A stretch of 64,000 nt of DNA from Massilia sp. H-1 (GCA_024703915.1 CP087969.1:310001-374000); one strand, 5' to 3'; positions 21,798-32,861 are shown, counted from the stretch's first letter. A program made the numbers and translations. The notes: generated from the letters alone by a model not told the origin.

Positions 21798-22364
21798 ACA
21801 AGCTCCCTTCGCGCAGCTTGCGCATGGCGTAGCGCAGCTTCGCTCTTGACCGTTTCCACGGGCGCCGCCACGATGGCCGAAATTTCTTCCAGGCTCAGGC
21901 CGTTAAACTGCTGCAGCACCAGGGCCTCCTTCTGTTCTCCGGGAAGCGCGTTGAGGGCCAGATGCAGGCTGTCGTAACGCTGTTTTTCATCGAGCGCCGT
22001 CTCGGGCGTGACCACATCCTGCGCCCCATCGGCCAGCGCGTCAAATGCGTCCGTTCCATCCGTGCCGGTGCCCATCTCGGCCGCCAGCAACGGCTGCTGC
22101 TGGCGCAGCAGGTCGAGCAGGCGGTTGCGTGCGATCTGGTACAGATAGGTGCGGAAGGAAGCGTCGGGCTGGTAGCGCGGGGGCGTGGTGGAGATTGGCC
22201 CAGCTGTCCTGGACGATCTCGTCGACCCAGTCGGCGCGCGGCGAGCGCCAGGCGATAAAGCGGTACAGACCGACGCGATGGCGACGATACAGCTCCTCGA
22301 AGGCGTGAAGGTCGCCGTCGCGGTACTGCGTCATTAACAGCTCGTCGGAAATGGAGGTCAGCAT
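21794..22364 (-). CDS. RNA polymerase sigma factor, ECF type
   Basis: About 190 residues. Region 2 is clear: DGDLHAFEELYRRHRVGLYRF and FIAWRSPRADWVDEIVQDSW, the -10 recognition and core-binding part, followed by FRTYLYQIARNRLLDLLRQQ. Region 4 is GEQKEALVLQQFNGLSLEEI with a helix-turn-helix ending VETVKS..LRYAMRKLRE. It should direct RNA polymerase to a small regulon, held in check by the membrane protein encoded just downstream. Breaks near 22190 and 21843. The nearby VIT-VWA gene, convergent with this pair, is a possible target by position only. Confidence 0.8.
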
Positions 22365-22449
22365 GTCCGGCCATTGTAGGGCCGGACGAAGAAAAGAGAA
22401 GATGTCGCCCCCGCCAAGGGGGTCGCCGAGGCCGAGGGCGACGCGGCAA

Positions 22450-23855
22450 TTACTCCCAGCCGCCGCCCAGTGAGCGGATCAGGGCCACGGTGGTCACGGC
22501 CCGGTTGCCGCGCAGCTGAACGGCGCTGCGTTCGGCCGCGGCCAGGTTGCGCTGGGCGTCAAGCAGATCGAGATAGCTCGAACGGCCCGCCTGGTACAGC
22601 TTCTGGGCCAGGTCGGCCGAGCGGCGCGCCGAAATCACGGCCGCGTCGAGCTGCTCGCCCTGCCCGGCCAGGATCCGCAGGCCTAGCCAGGTTGTCCTCG
22701 ACTTCGGCAAACGCGACCAGCACGTTCTGGCGATAGGCCGCCACCGATTCCTCGAGCACCGCCTCGCTGCGCTGATATTGGCCTTGTTGCGGCCGCCGTC
22801 GATGATCGGCATCGACAGCAGCGCGCCCAGCACCCACGAACGCGCTCCACTTGAACAGGTTCGAGCCGCTGGCCGACTCCGTGCCCAGGCCGCCATTGAG
22901 CAGCAAGGACGGGAACATGGCCGACTTGGCCGCGCCGATCCGTTCGTTCGAGGCCATCATCGTGCGCTGGGCCGCGGTGATGTCCGGACGGCGTTCCAGC
23001 AGCGCCGACGGCAAGCCGGCAGGAATGACCGGCAGGACCGCCACTTCCGGCAGCGGATTGGCATCAGCCGTGAAGGTGGCCGCCGGTTTGCCCAACAGGA
23101 CCGCCAGCGCATGCTCGTTCTGCACGCGCTGACGCTGCAGCCCGATCGCTTCGGCCTTGGCGCTGGCCAGTTCGGTCTTGGCGCGGGCCAGGTCAGAATT
23201 CGCCGATGTCGCCATTGTCGTAGCGGCTCTGGTTGACCTTCACGCTTTGGGTGCGCAAGTCGACCGAGCGTTCCAGGGTCGCCAGTTCGGCATCGGTTTC
23301 ACGCAAACGGAAATAGGTTTGCGCCACGTCCGCCTGCAGTGCCAGCAGCACCGACTTGTAGGTCGCTTCCGATGCCGCCGCGTCGGCGCGGGCCGCGCCC
23401 ACGCCCGCACCCAGGCGGTTGAACAGATCGACTTCGTAGCTGGCCGTCAGGCGCGCCTGGTACACATTGGACGGGGCGACCGCCTCGGCACCGGTGCGCT
23501 GGGCACCGATCCCGGCGCCGATCTGCAGGCCGCGATCGGCGTCGGCCAGGCCGGCCAGCGCCCTGGCCTGTTTGACCCGGGCCGCGGCTACCGCCAGGCT
23601 GGCGTTGGCGCGGGTGGCTTCGTCGATCATGCCGGTCAGGACAGGATCGTTGAAGGCCAGCCACCACTGGCCGCGGGCCTGGGCTTCAGGCTAGGCTGCG
23701 CCAGCTTCCAGGTGGTGCCGTCCGGCGCTTCCTTGAATGCTGACGGCATGTCGATCGTCGCTGCTGCTTCAGTTCAGGCACAGTCGAGCAGGCCACCAGC
23801 AGCAGCGCTGCCAGCAGCAGGGCACGATGCGCCGTACGAGTGTGAGCTTGTTCAT
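22450..23855 (-). CDS. Outer-membrane efflux lipoprotein, NodT/OprM family
   Basis: About 467 residues. A lipoprotein signal ends at a LVAC lipobox. Two OEP repeats follow with the expected helical and beta features: GQWWLAFNDPVLTGMIDEA, YEVDLFNRLGAG, RAELALAR-like helices (DLARAKTELASAKAEAIGLQ), LLERRPDITAAQRTMMASN, and YLDLLDAQRNLAAAERS. It forms the trimeric outer-membrane duct of the RND pump encoded upstream. Its ATG overlaps the RND stop (TAATG) with GGAGC before it, so expression is coupled. Breaks at 22685, 22775, 22842, 23205, 23693 and in the signal peptide. Confidence 0.88.
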
Positions 23856-26800
23856 TAAATAGCTCCTTCGATTTTAATCAGGGCCGGAGCAGCAGGTTTG
23901 CGCTCCAGGCTTTTTGCAAACGTGCGCAGCAGGACGTAGAACACCGGCGTCAGGAACAGGCCGAAGAAGGTCACGCCCAGCATGCCGCCAAATACCGCCA
24001 CACCCATCGCATGGCGCATTTCAGCAGCCAAGCGCCGCTCGAGAACACCAGGGGCACCACGCCCATGATGAAGGCGATCGACGTCATCAGGATCGGACGC
24101 AGACGCAGACGGCAAGCTTCCAGCGCGGCTTCGACGATGGTGCGGCCATGGTCTTCCAGTTCGCGGGCAAATTCGACAATCAGAATCGCGTTCTTCGAGG
24201 CCAACCCCACCAGCACGAACAAGGCGATCTGGGTGAAGATGTTGTTGTCGCCGCCGGTCAGCTTGACGCCGATCAGGGCGCACAGGATCGACATCGGCAC
24301 GATCAGGATCACGGCCAGCGGCAGCGTCCAGCTTTCATACTGCGCAGCCAGGACCAGGAACACCAGCAGCACGCACAGCGGGAAGACCAGCACCATCGTG
24401 TTACCGGACAAAATCTCCTGGTAGGTCAGATCGGTCCACTCGAACGACACGCCCTTCGGCAGGACTTCGGCGGCGATCTTTTCCAGCGCGGCCTGGGCCT
24501 GGCCGGACGACACGCCAGGCGCGGCGCCGCCGTTCACTTCCAGCCGACACGTAGGCGTTGTAGCGCTGTACGCGGTCCGGGCCATAGCTGTCCTTGACCC
24601 GCATCAGCGACGACAGCGGGATCATTTCGCCCTTGTCGTTGCGGACTTTGAGCTGGGCGATCTGGTCGGCCTGCAGAACGGAACGGCGTCGGCCTGGACC
24701 CGCACCTGGTAGGTACGGCCAAACTGGTTGAAGTCGTTCACGTACAGCGAACCGAGGTTGATCTGCAAGGTCTGGTAGATCGTTGCCAGCGGCACGCCAA
24801 GCTGCTTGGCCTTGACCCGGTCGACGTCGGCGAACAGCTGCGGCACGTTGATCTGGAAGCCCGAGAACACGCTTCACCAGCTGCGGGTTCTGCCATGCTT
24901 TCATCTGCAGCGCCTGCACTGCCTTGTACAACTCGTCGTAGCCCACGTTGCCGCGGTCTTCCACCATCATCTTGAAGCCGCCGATGGTACCGAGGCCGTT
25001 GACCGGCGGTGGCGGGAACACCATGATGAAGGCATCCTGGATACCGCCCAGGCGCTTGTTGATCTCGGCCGCGATCTCGGGGCCGGACTGGCCCTTGCCG
25101 GTACGCTGGTCGAAGGGCTTGAGCGAGGTGAACACGATACCGGCGTTCGGCGCATTGGTGAAGCCATTGATCGACAGGCCAGGGAAGGCGATCGACGATT
25201 CCACGCCCGGCACTTGCGAGGCGATGTCGCTCATCTTGCGGATCACCGCTTCCGTGCGGTCGAGCGAGGCGGCGTCGGGCAGCTGGGCAAAGCCGACCAG
25301 GTACTGCTTGTCCTGGGCTCTAAGCACGAAGCCGCTCGGCACCGCCTTGAACATGAACACGGCGGCAATCGCCAGCAGCACGTACACAGCCACGGCCGCG
25401 CTCTTGCGCTTGAGGACACCATTGACGCCGCCTTCATAGCGGGTCGATGCGCGGCCGAAGAAGCGGTTGAACCAGCGGAAGAAGCCGCCGAATACCTTGT
25501 CCATGCCGCGCGTCAGTGCGTCTTTCGGCGCATCGTGCGGCTTGAGCAGCGTGGCGGCCAGGGCCTAGAGCGACAGGGTCAGCGACGAGAACGCCGAGAT
25601 CACGGTCGAAATGGCGATCGTCAGTGCGAACTGGCGGTAGAACTGGCCCGACAGGCCGGACACGAACGCGATCGGCACGAACACGGCGCACAGCACCAGG
25701 GCAATCGCGATGATCGGACCGCTCACTTCTTTCATGGCCTGAATGGTCGCATTGCGCGGGGTCAGCCCTGCTTCGATGTTGCGCTCCACGTTTTCCACCA
25801 CCACGATCGCATCGTCGACCACGATACCGATGGCCAGCACCAGGCCGAACAGCGACAGCGTATTGATCGAGAAGCCAAAGCCCAGCATCACGGCAAAGGT
25901 ACCGATGATCGATACCGGCACCGCGACCAGCGGAATGATCGATGCGCGCCAGGTTTGCAGGAAGATGATCACGACCAGCACCACCAGCGCCACCGCTTCG
26001 AGCAGGGTGTGGATCACGGCCTTGATCGATTCACGCACGAACTGGGTCGGGTCGTACACGACGCTGTAGTCGACGCCTTCCGGGAAGTCCTTTTTCAGTT
26101 CCGCCATCTTGGCGCGCACGTCGGCCGACAGCTGCAGCGCGTTGGCGCCCGGCGCTTCGAACACGGCGATCGCCGCGGCCGACTTGTTGTTCAGGAGCGA
26201 ACGCAGCGAATAGCTGTTCGAACCCAGTTCCAGGCGCGCCACGTCTTTCAGGCGCGTGATGGCGCCATCGCTGCCGGTACGCACGATGATGTCGCCAAAT
26301 TCCTCGATCGTGGTCAAGCGGCCCTGGGTATTGACGGTCAGCTGGAATTCCGCGTTCTTGGACGGCGACGCGCCGACCACGCCGGCGGCGACCTGCACGT
26401 TCTGCTCGCGGATCGAGCCGACCACGTCGGACGCGGTCATGCCGCGCTCGGCCACTTTCTGCGGATCGAGCCAGATGCGCATCGCATAGTCATTGGCGCC
26501 GAACAGCTGCACCTCGCCCATGCCCTGGATGCGGGCCAGCTGGTCTTTCACGTTGAGCACAGCGTAGTTGCGCAGGTAGACGTCGTCATAGCGGCCGCTT
26601 GGCGAGACCAGGTGCACGACCATGGTCAGGTTGGGCGAACTCTTGACGGCGGTGACGCCGATCTGGCGCACTTCCTCGGGCAGACGCGGCAAGGCGCGCT
26701 GGATCCGGTTCTGCACTTGCGACTCGGCCTGTTCGACATTGGTGCCGACCTTGAACGTGACCGTCAGCGCCAGCGACCCGTCGGAGGTCGACTGGGACGA

Positions 26801-27041
26801 CATGTACAGCATGTTCTCGGTGCCGTTGATCTGCTCTTCCAGCGGCGCGGCCACGGTTTCGGCGATCACTTTCGGGTTGGCGCCCGGGTATTGGGCGCGC
26901 ACCACGACCGACGGCGGCACGACGTCCGGATACCTCCGAGATCGGCAGCTTGAAGATCGACAGCAGCCCCGCCACAAAGATGATGATCGACAGGACGGCC
27001 GCGAAAATCGGCCGGTCGATGAAAAATTTAGAGAAATTCAT
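23855..27041 (-). CDS. RND multidrug efflux pump, HAE1/MexB-like
   Basis: About 1060 residues, standard for the family. N-terminus MNFSKFFIDRPIFAAVLSII; two large periplasmic loops; twelve membrane helices. The proton-relay aspartates are in LAIGIVVDDAIVVVENVERN, and GSAVLAAQ-type helices (LVLAAQYESWTLPLAVILIV) and SKNAILIVEFARELEDHG are conserved. Uses the proton gradient to export lipophilic compounds through the adapter and outer-membrane duct. At 25562-25572 an in-frame TAG stands where the family has LSPALAA, and at 25318 FVPAQDK reads FVLRAQDK; both are +3 site errors at GCCGGC. Other breaks near 24030, 24542, 24680, 24870 and 26935. Confidence 0.93.
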
Positions 27042-27045
27042 GGTC

Positions 27046-28244
27046 TTATTCCTTCGCTTGCACCTTGGCCGCCGCGACTTTCACGTCGGACGGTTTCTTC
27101 CCATCTTCCATGGCGACGATTTCCGCCGTCACCGGTGCGCCGGGCTGGATCCGCTGCAAACCGTTGACCACGATCTTCTCGCCCGCCTTGATCCCGTCGC
27201 GCACCACGCGCAAGCCGTCGACCGCAGGGCCCAGCTTGACGGCGCGGTATTCGGCCTTGCTGTCGGCCGTGACCACGTAGACGAACTTGCGGTCCTGGTC
27301 GGTGCCGACGGCGCGGTCGCTGATCAGGATCGCGCGCTTGCCCGTGCTGTCGTTGCTTAGGCCAGCTGAACGCGGGCGAACAGGCCAGGCACCAGGGTGT
27401 TGTCGCTGTTGTCGAACGTGGCGCGCATGCGCACGCTGCCGGTTCTGGCATCGAGCCGGTTGTCGACGAATTCAAGCTTGCCCTGGTGCGGGAAGCCGTC
27501 TTCATTGGCCAGACCGACCTTGACACCGACCGGCGCGCCCTGCTGCGAAACGCGGGCCACGCGCAGATAAGTGTCTTCGTCGCCGTCGAACGTGGCGTAG
27601 ATCGGATTGTTCGACACCACCGAGGTCAGGATCACGGCGCCGTCGACCAGGTTGCCGGTCGTGACTTCCGCTTTCGAAATGCGGCCGTCGATCGGCGAGG
27701 TCACGCGGGTGTAGGCCAGATTCAGACGCGCCGCGTCGAGCGAGGCCTGGGCCGCGCGCACATTGGCGTCCAGTTCTTTCAGGCCCGAGGCCTTTTCGTC
27801 GAATTCGCTCTGGGCGATGGCCTTGTCGGCCAGCAGGCGCTCGGCGCGCGACAGTTCAAGCTTGGCCAGGTCGGCGCGGGCACGGGCCGACCCGGCGGCC
27901 GCTTCGGCACGCGACGCCTCGGCCTGGAACGGACGCGGGTCGATCACGAACAGCAGATCGCCCTTCCTGACCACACTGCCCGGCTTGAAATTGACCGAGG
28001 TGATGAAGCCGCCGACGCGGGCCCGGATGTCGACCCGTTCGACCGCTTCCAGGCGGCCCGAGAATTCCTGGGTTTCATTGACCGTGCGTTCGATCACGAC
28101 CGCCGCGGTGATGGGTGGGCCAGCCTGGGCGGCTGGCGCCGTCTTGCTGTTCGCTTCGCCACAACCCGACAGCGCGAACGCAGCCAGCCCCGCCAGTGCC
28201 ATGCCCGCGATCAGCGGCTTGACGATTAATTTAGTGGTTTTCAT
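27046..28244 (-). CDS. RND efflux periplasmic adapter (membrane fusion protein)
   Basis: About 399 residues. Lipoprotein signal (MALAGLAAFALSGCG, cysteine at the LSGC lipobox). The adapter architecture is complete: lipoyl half (EAVERVDIRARVGGFITSV), alpha-helical hairpin (about 100-165), second lipoyl half (RVTSPIDGRISKAEVTTGNL), beta-barrel (GKLEFVDNRLDARTGSVRMR, FARVQLA) and membrane-proximal domain (GLRVVRDGIKAGEKIVVNGL). It links the inner pump to the outer duct. First gene of the operon; the pump starts 4 bases after its stop. A single site error at 27357. No repressor gene lies upstream in 28245-28389, which is unusual for this family. Confidence 0.92.
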
Positions 28245-28389
28245 TTTATTCCTTTTCTTGATGAAAATTATTAATAACTACGGCGGTACAACGGCCACCT
28301 GCAAAAGCAAAAGGCAAAAGGGTCCGTACGCTGCGCGGAGGGTCACTCTCATGCAGCTGCACGGGATTAACTGGTAAGACGGAGTGTGG
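28245..28389. promoter_or_regulatory. Upstream region of the efflux operon
   Basis: This stretch must hold the efflux operon promoter. It contains an AT-rich patch (28255-28275) and no recognised operator or hairpin. No tetR- or marR-type gene adjoins it. Confidence 0.35.
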
Positions 28390-29244
28390 CTAGGACGGAA
28401 CCGGTGTGTCGTCCAGGGCTAGGAGAAACTGACCAATCTCATGCAAAGCGGCGGCCTTGCAGGCGCATTCATTTCGGGCGGCCGCATCGTCGATCGGCTC
28501 GGCGGCCAGCCGCCTGACCGTAGTCGTCACGCCGCAGGTGGTGAGCTTGGCGCCATACTGTTCGGCCTCGTCGCGCAGCGGATCGTCCTCGGCGGAGAGG
28601 ATCAGCGCGGGCGGCAGATTCTTGAGGCGGCTCGACTGCAGCGGCGACGCATACGGATGCACGCGGTCGGCGGCGTTCGGCAGATAGCCGCGGTAGCTGG
28701 CGGCGCAGGTGTCTGCCACGTGGGCCGAATTGACGTCATTCTTTTTAATTTCGCGCATCGAGCAGGTCGTCAGACCCGGGTCGAGCATCGGCATGATCAG
28801 GATCTGGCCGACCAGTTCGGGCCCGCCGCGGTCACGCGCCATCAGCGCCGACACGGCGGCCAGATTGGCAGCCTAGCCTCGATCCCGGCCACGACCATGC
28901 GCTTGCCGGTCCAGCCGAGTTTGGCCTTGTTCTTCTTGGCCCACTTGAGGACCGCGTGCGCGTCTTCCACGGCGGCCGGGAACGGCCGCTCGGTGGCCAG
29001 GGTATAGCGCGCAGCCAGCACCCGCTGCTCGCTCGAGCAGCTGGCCAGATGGCGCAAAAATTCGTCGGCTTCGTCCAGATCGCCGCCCACAAAGCCGCCG
29101 CTGTGGAAGAAGACAATCAGTCCGTCGCGCTTGGCAGCCGGCAGCGCCGGCCACAGCGTACAGACGCGCGCCCAGCGGCCCTTCGGCACCGGCGACTTCA
29201 AGTTCGCGGATCTTCAGTTCGCCCGCTGGCATACCGTCGCTCAT
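28390..29244 (-). CDS. Alpha/beta hydrolase (HSL-like), nucleophile position altered
   Basis: About 284 residues. The hormone-sensitive-lipase layout is clear: the oxyanion motif reads FFHSGGFVGGD in place of HGGG, ARYTLATERPFPAAVEDAH, and PPALILSAEDDPLRDEAEQY carries the acid. The nucleophile elbow reads G-I-E-A-G followed by NLAAVSALMARDRGGP; the usual GDSAGG serine is replaced by glutamate, so ordinary esterase activity is doubtful. A terminal LAAEPIDD stretch replaces the usual HGF histidine region. Breaks at 28872 (site error next to the elbow) and 29170. The start overlaps the stop of a small upstream membrane-protein gene (ATGA). Confidence 0.65.
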
Positions 29245-29426
29245 TTGCTTTCCGCCTCGTCGTCCGGGCCCAGCACGTCGGCGAACAGATTATGTGCGAG
29301 TGCATCAAATCCGGTGCTTTCCGCGTGCGAGGCTTGCGGGAATTCGCCGCTGTAAACACTGCCCAGCATGGTGACAGCCGCCAGCACGATGGTCGTGAAC
29401 CCGATAAGAACATTTTGAACACGCAT
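29241..29426 (-). CDS. Small exported or single-pass membrane protein
   Basis: 61 residues, unbroken. A hydrophobic N-terminal helix (NVLIGFTTIVLAAVTMLGSV) is followed by a short acidic tail (FADVLGPDDEAESK). It is not a recognised family. The start follows AAGGAAAGGG, a good ribosome site, and the stop overlaps the hydrolase start by 4 bases, so translation of the two is coupled and this protein may anchor or assist the hydrolase. Confidence 0.55.
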   Translation of the reverse strand: MRVQNVLIGFTTIVLAAVTMLGSVYSGEFPQASHAESTGFDALAHNLFADVLGPDDEAESK

Positions 29427-29558
29427 GCTGACACCCCTTTCCTTGCCGTTAAGTCCACATCCTTTGATGCAGTACGGTCACTTTAAACTTGATCTACAAT
29501 CTGATAAAGATGCCAACCACGAATTGATTGTTCAGAAAAGCGAACAATGAAGGGGAAT

Positions 29559-30477
29559 ATGAATAAACTCCAAGCCATGGAAGTGTTTGTGCAGGTGGTC
29601 GACGTCCATGGGCTTTACGCGCGGCCGAGAACATGCAGCTGCCCAAGGCGACCGTTTCGACCCTGGTCCAGAACCTGGAACAGGCGCTGACGGTCAAGCT
29701 GCTGCACCGCACCACGCGCCAGGTCAGCGTCACCGCCGACGGCGCCGCCTATTATGAGCGCTGCCTGCGGATCCTGGCCGACGTGCGCGAAGCGGAGGAA
29801 TCGCTTTCGAACAGCCGCGCCTCGCCGAGCGGCTTACTGCGGGTGGACGTGGGCACCGGCATCGCCAACGACTTCATCATCCCCGCCCTGCCCGATTTTT
29901 TCGCGCGCTATCCCGACATCCGGCTCGACCTGGGCTGCAGCGACCGCCCGATCGACCTGATCGAAGAAGGCGTGGACTGCGCCATCCGCGGCGGCGAACT
30001 GCCCGATTCGGCCCTGATCGCGCGCCGCATCGGCGTGCTGCATTTCGTCACGGCCGCCACCCCGGCCTATCTGAACCAGTACGGCTTAGCCCCAGCATCC
30101 GAGCGAGCTGGCCAACCATCGCTGCATCAACTACTTCTCTTCGCGTACCGGCAAAACCTTCGACTGGGACTTCGTGCGCGGCGACGAATCGATCTTCATT
30201 CCGGCACCGGCCACTCTGGCGGTCAACGATTCGGTCGCCTACATGACGGCCAAGCCTGCACGGCCTCGGCCTGGTCCAGATGGCCAGCTACAAGGTGTTC
30301 CCGCTGGTCGATTCCGGGCAAATGGAACTGGTGCTGACCGACTGGACCAGTGTGCCCTTGCCGGTCAACGTGGTGTACCCTCAGAACCGGCACCTGTCGG
30401 CCAAGGTGCGGGTGTTTGTGGAATGGGTCGCGGAGCTGTTCATGAGCCACCCCGGGTTGCAATTGCAAAGGACCTGA
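29559..30477 (+). CDS. LysR-family transcriptional regulator
   Basis: About 305 residues. The winged helix-turn-helix occupies residues 1-60 (KLQAMEVFVQVVD, then AAENMQLPKATVSTLVQNLE and LLHRTTRQVSVTADG). The effector domain follows (SGLLRVDVGTGIANDFIIPALP, DLIEEGVDCAIRGGELPDS). It probably controls the 2-hydroxyacid dehydrogenase gene that starts 1 base after its stop in the same direction, or a divergent target across 29427-29558. The start has AGGGGAAT before ATG. Breaks near 29618, 30086 and 30258. Confidence 0.85.
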
Positions 30478-30478
30478 C

Positions 30479-31430
30479 ATGCACAAGATCGTTTTCCTGG
30501 ACCGCGACAGCCTGCGCGCCAACGTGCAGCCAAGCCCGCCTTCGCGCACGACTGGCAGGAGTTTGCCGCCACCACGCACGACGAAGTCGTGGCCCGCCTG
30601 CGCGGCGCCACCATCGCCATCACCAACAAGGTGCCGCTGCGCTGGCCGACATCGCCCAGCTGCCCGACCTGATGATGGTCGCCATCGCGGCCACCGGCAC
30701 CGACAACGTCGACCTGGCCGCCTGCCGCGAGAACGGCATCGTGGTGGCCAACATCCGCGATTACTCGCTCGTCTCGGTGCCGGAACACGTGTTCGCGCTG
30801 ATCCTGGCGCTGCGCCGCAACCTGCGCGCCTACATGGACGACGTCCAGGCTTAAGCAAGTGGCAACAGGCGAAGCAGTTCTGCCTGTTCGACCATCCGAT
30901 CAGCGACCTGGTAGGCAGCACGCTGGGCATCGTCGGCTACGGCGCGCTGGGCAGCAAGGTCGCGGCCATCGGGCGCGCCTTCGGGATGGAGGTCATTGCC
31001 GCATCGCGTTCGCCGATCGAAGACAGCACCGTGCACCAGGTGCCGCTGGGCGAACTGCTGCACTGCGCCGACGTCGTCAGCCTGCATCTGCCGCTCACGG
31101 AACAGACCCGCAACATGATCGCCGCGCCGGAACTGGCGGGCATGAAGCCGGGCGCCCTGCTGATCAACACGGCGCGCGGCGGCCTGGTCAACGAGGCCGA
31201 CCTGGCGCAAGCGCTGCTGGCTTGGCGTGATCGGCGGTGCTTAAGCTTCGACGTATTGAGCAAGGAGCCGCCCGGCCCGGACAATCCCCTGCTCGCCCTG
31301 GACCTGCCGAACTTCATCCTGACGCCGCACGTGGCCTGGGCCAGCGCTTGGCGCCATGCAGACCCTGGCCGATATGCTGATCGATAATATCGAAGCGTTC
31401 GAGCGCGGCGCGCCGCAAAATATGCTGTAG
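30479..31430 (+). CDS. D-2-hydroxyacid dehydrogenase (NAD-dependent)
   Basis: About 315 residues. The Rossmann motif is GIVGYGALGSKVAAIGRAFG. The catalytic triad of the family is visible: Arg in INTARGGLVNEADL, Glu in DVLSKEPPGPDNP and His in ILTPHVAWAS. It interconverts a 2-ketoacid and its D-2-hydroxyacid with NAD(P)H; hydroxypyruvate or glyoxylate are possible substrates. Breaks near 30535 and 30640 and site errors at 30849-30856, 31220-31226, 31239-31246 and 31349. It lies directly after a LysR gene and faces an L-2-hydroxyacid enzyme whose stop abuts its own. Confidence 0.85.
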
Positions 31431-32573
31431 TTAGCGCGGCGGCAGCAGGATGCGGTGGTCGACGTCGCGCACGTCGCGCAGGCCGCAGAAGGCCATGGTC
31501 AGATCGAGTTCATTGCGGATGATGTCCAGGCATTTGCTCACCCCCGCTTCGCCCAGCGCGCCCAGGCCGTACAGGAAAGGCCGTCCGATATAGACGCCTT
31601 TCGCGCCCAGCGCCAGCGCGCGCAGCACATCCTGGCCGGAGCGCACGCCGCCATCCATGTGCACCTCGATCCGGCTGCCGACCGCGTCGACAATCGGCGC
31701 CAGCGCTGCGATGCTCGACTGCGTGCCATCGAGCTGGCGCCCGCCGTGGTTGGACACGATCAGCGCGTCGGCCCCGCTGTCGGCGGCCAGGCGCGCATCG
31801 TCCGGATCCATAATGCCCTTGATGATCAGGGTGCCGCCCCAGCGCTTCTTGATCCATTCCACGTCGTCCCACGACAGGGCCGGATCGAACTGCTGCGTGG
31901 TCCACGCCGACAGCGACGACATGTCCGTCACGCTCTTCGCATGGCCGACGATATTGCCGAAACCATGGCGGCGCGTGCCCAGCATGCCCAGGCACCAGCG
32001 CGGCTTGGTCATCAGATTGAGGATGGTTGCCAGGGTCGGCTTGGGCGGCGCCGACAGGCCGTTGCGAATATCCTTGTGGCGCTGGCCCAGCACCTGCAGA
32101 TCGAGCGTGAGCACCAGCGCCGAACAGCGGGCCGCGCGGGCGCGCTCGATCAGGCGTTCGATGAAGTCGCGGTCCTTCATCACGTACAGCTGGAACCAGA
32201 AGGGTTTTACTGGTGTGGGCGGCCACGTCCTCGATCGAACAGATGCTCATGGTCGACAGTGTGAACGGCACGCCAAAGCGTTCGGCCGCGCGCGGGCGAG
32301 GATCTCGCCGTCGGCGTGCTGCATGCCGGTCAGGCCGGTCGGCGCCAGGGCCACCGGCATCGCCACCTCCTGTCCGGCCATGGTCGAGCGCAGCGTGCGG
32401 TCGGCCAGGTTGACGGCAACCCGCTGGCGGAACAGGATCTTCATGAAATCGTCGCTGTTGGCGCGGTAGGTCGATTCGGTCCAGGAACCGGCATCGGCGT
32501 AATCGTAGAACATGCGCGGCACGCGCCGTTTGGCCAGCTGCCGCAAATCGTCGATGGTCGTGATGGTCATACG
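31431..32573 (-). CDS. FMN-dependent L-2-hydroxyacid (lactate-type) dehydrogenase
   Basis: About 381 residues, full length. Characteristic segments: RRVPRMFYDYADAGSWTE, MPVALAPTGLTGM, FWFQLYVMKDRDF, LVLTLDLQVLGQRHKDIRNG, the FMN/catalytic loop LIVSNHGGRQLDG with the active-site histidine and arginine, and VHMDGGVRSGQDVLRAL. It oxidises L-lactate or a related L-2-hydroxyacid, passing electrons to quinone or another acceptor at the membrane. The ATG at 32573 fits the family N-terminus (MTITTIDDLRQLAKRR). Breaks near 32205 and 32288. Convergent with the D-specific dehydrogenase. Confidence 0.88.
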
Positions 32574-32731
32574 TGCCCGGGGTCCGAAGTCGATGTCATA
32601 TTGTAATTGATGCAAACTCGCGCTGGACAAATACCGGCGACACCCCTACAATGCTGCTTCTTCGCAGGGGGCATGCCCTCAGCGTAGTGCAAGCGGAGTG
32701 CGTTTTACCAAGGATGACCGAAAAATTGGGC

Positions 32732-32760
32732 TTCCGGAAATGAAACAAAGCTGCTATAAT
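32732..32760 (+). promoter_or_regulatory. Sigma-70 promoter of tRNA-Arg copy 1
   Basis: A perfect TATAAT (32755-32760) lies 10 bases before the tRNA. The matching -35 region with a 17-base spacer reads TTCCGG, a weak match. Confidence 0.65.
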
Positions 32761-32770
32761 GCTTGCTTTC

Positions 32771-32847
32771 GCGGCTGTAGCTCAGCTGGATAGAGTACTT
32801 GGCTACGAACCAAGGGGTCGTGGGTTCAATTCCTGCCAGCCGCACCA
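32771..32847 (+). tRNA. tRNA-Arg (anticodon ACG), copy 1
   Basis: 77 bases with an encoded CCA end. The acceptor stem pairs GCGGCTG with CAGCCGC; the anticodon stem CTTGG/CCAAG encloses CTACGAA, giving anticodon ACG; the T-arm has GTTCAAT. It reads CGN arginine codons after inosine formation at the first anticodon base. Confidence 0.97.
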
Positions 32848-32861
32848 AAATTCGTAAGACG

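Noticed and set aside
24806-26953. 715-residue open frame opposite the RND pump
   Set aside because: It is the antisense of a well-supported pump gene, rich in His/Arg/Gln, typical of shadow frames in GC-rich DNA.
28245-28389. Small gene upstream of the efflux adapter
   Set aside because: Short open frames there lack ribosome sites and resemble no regulator.
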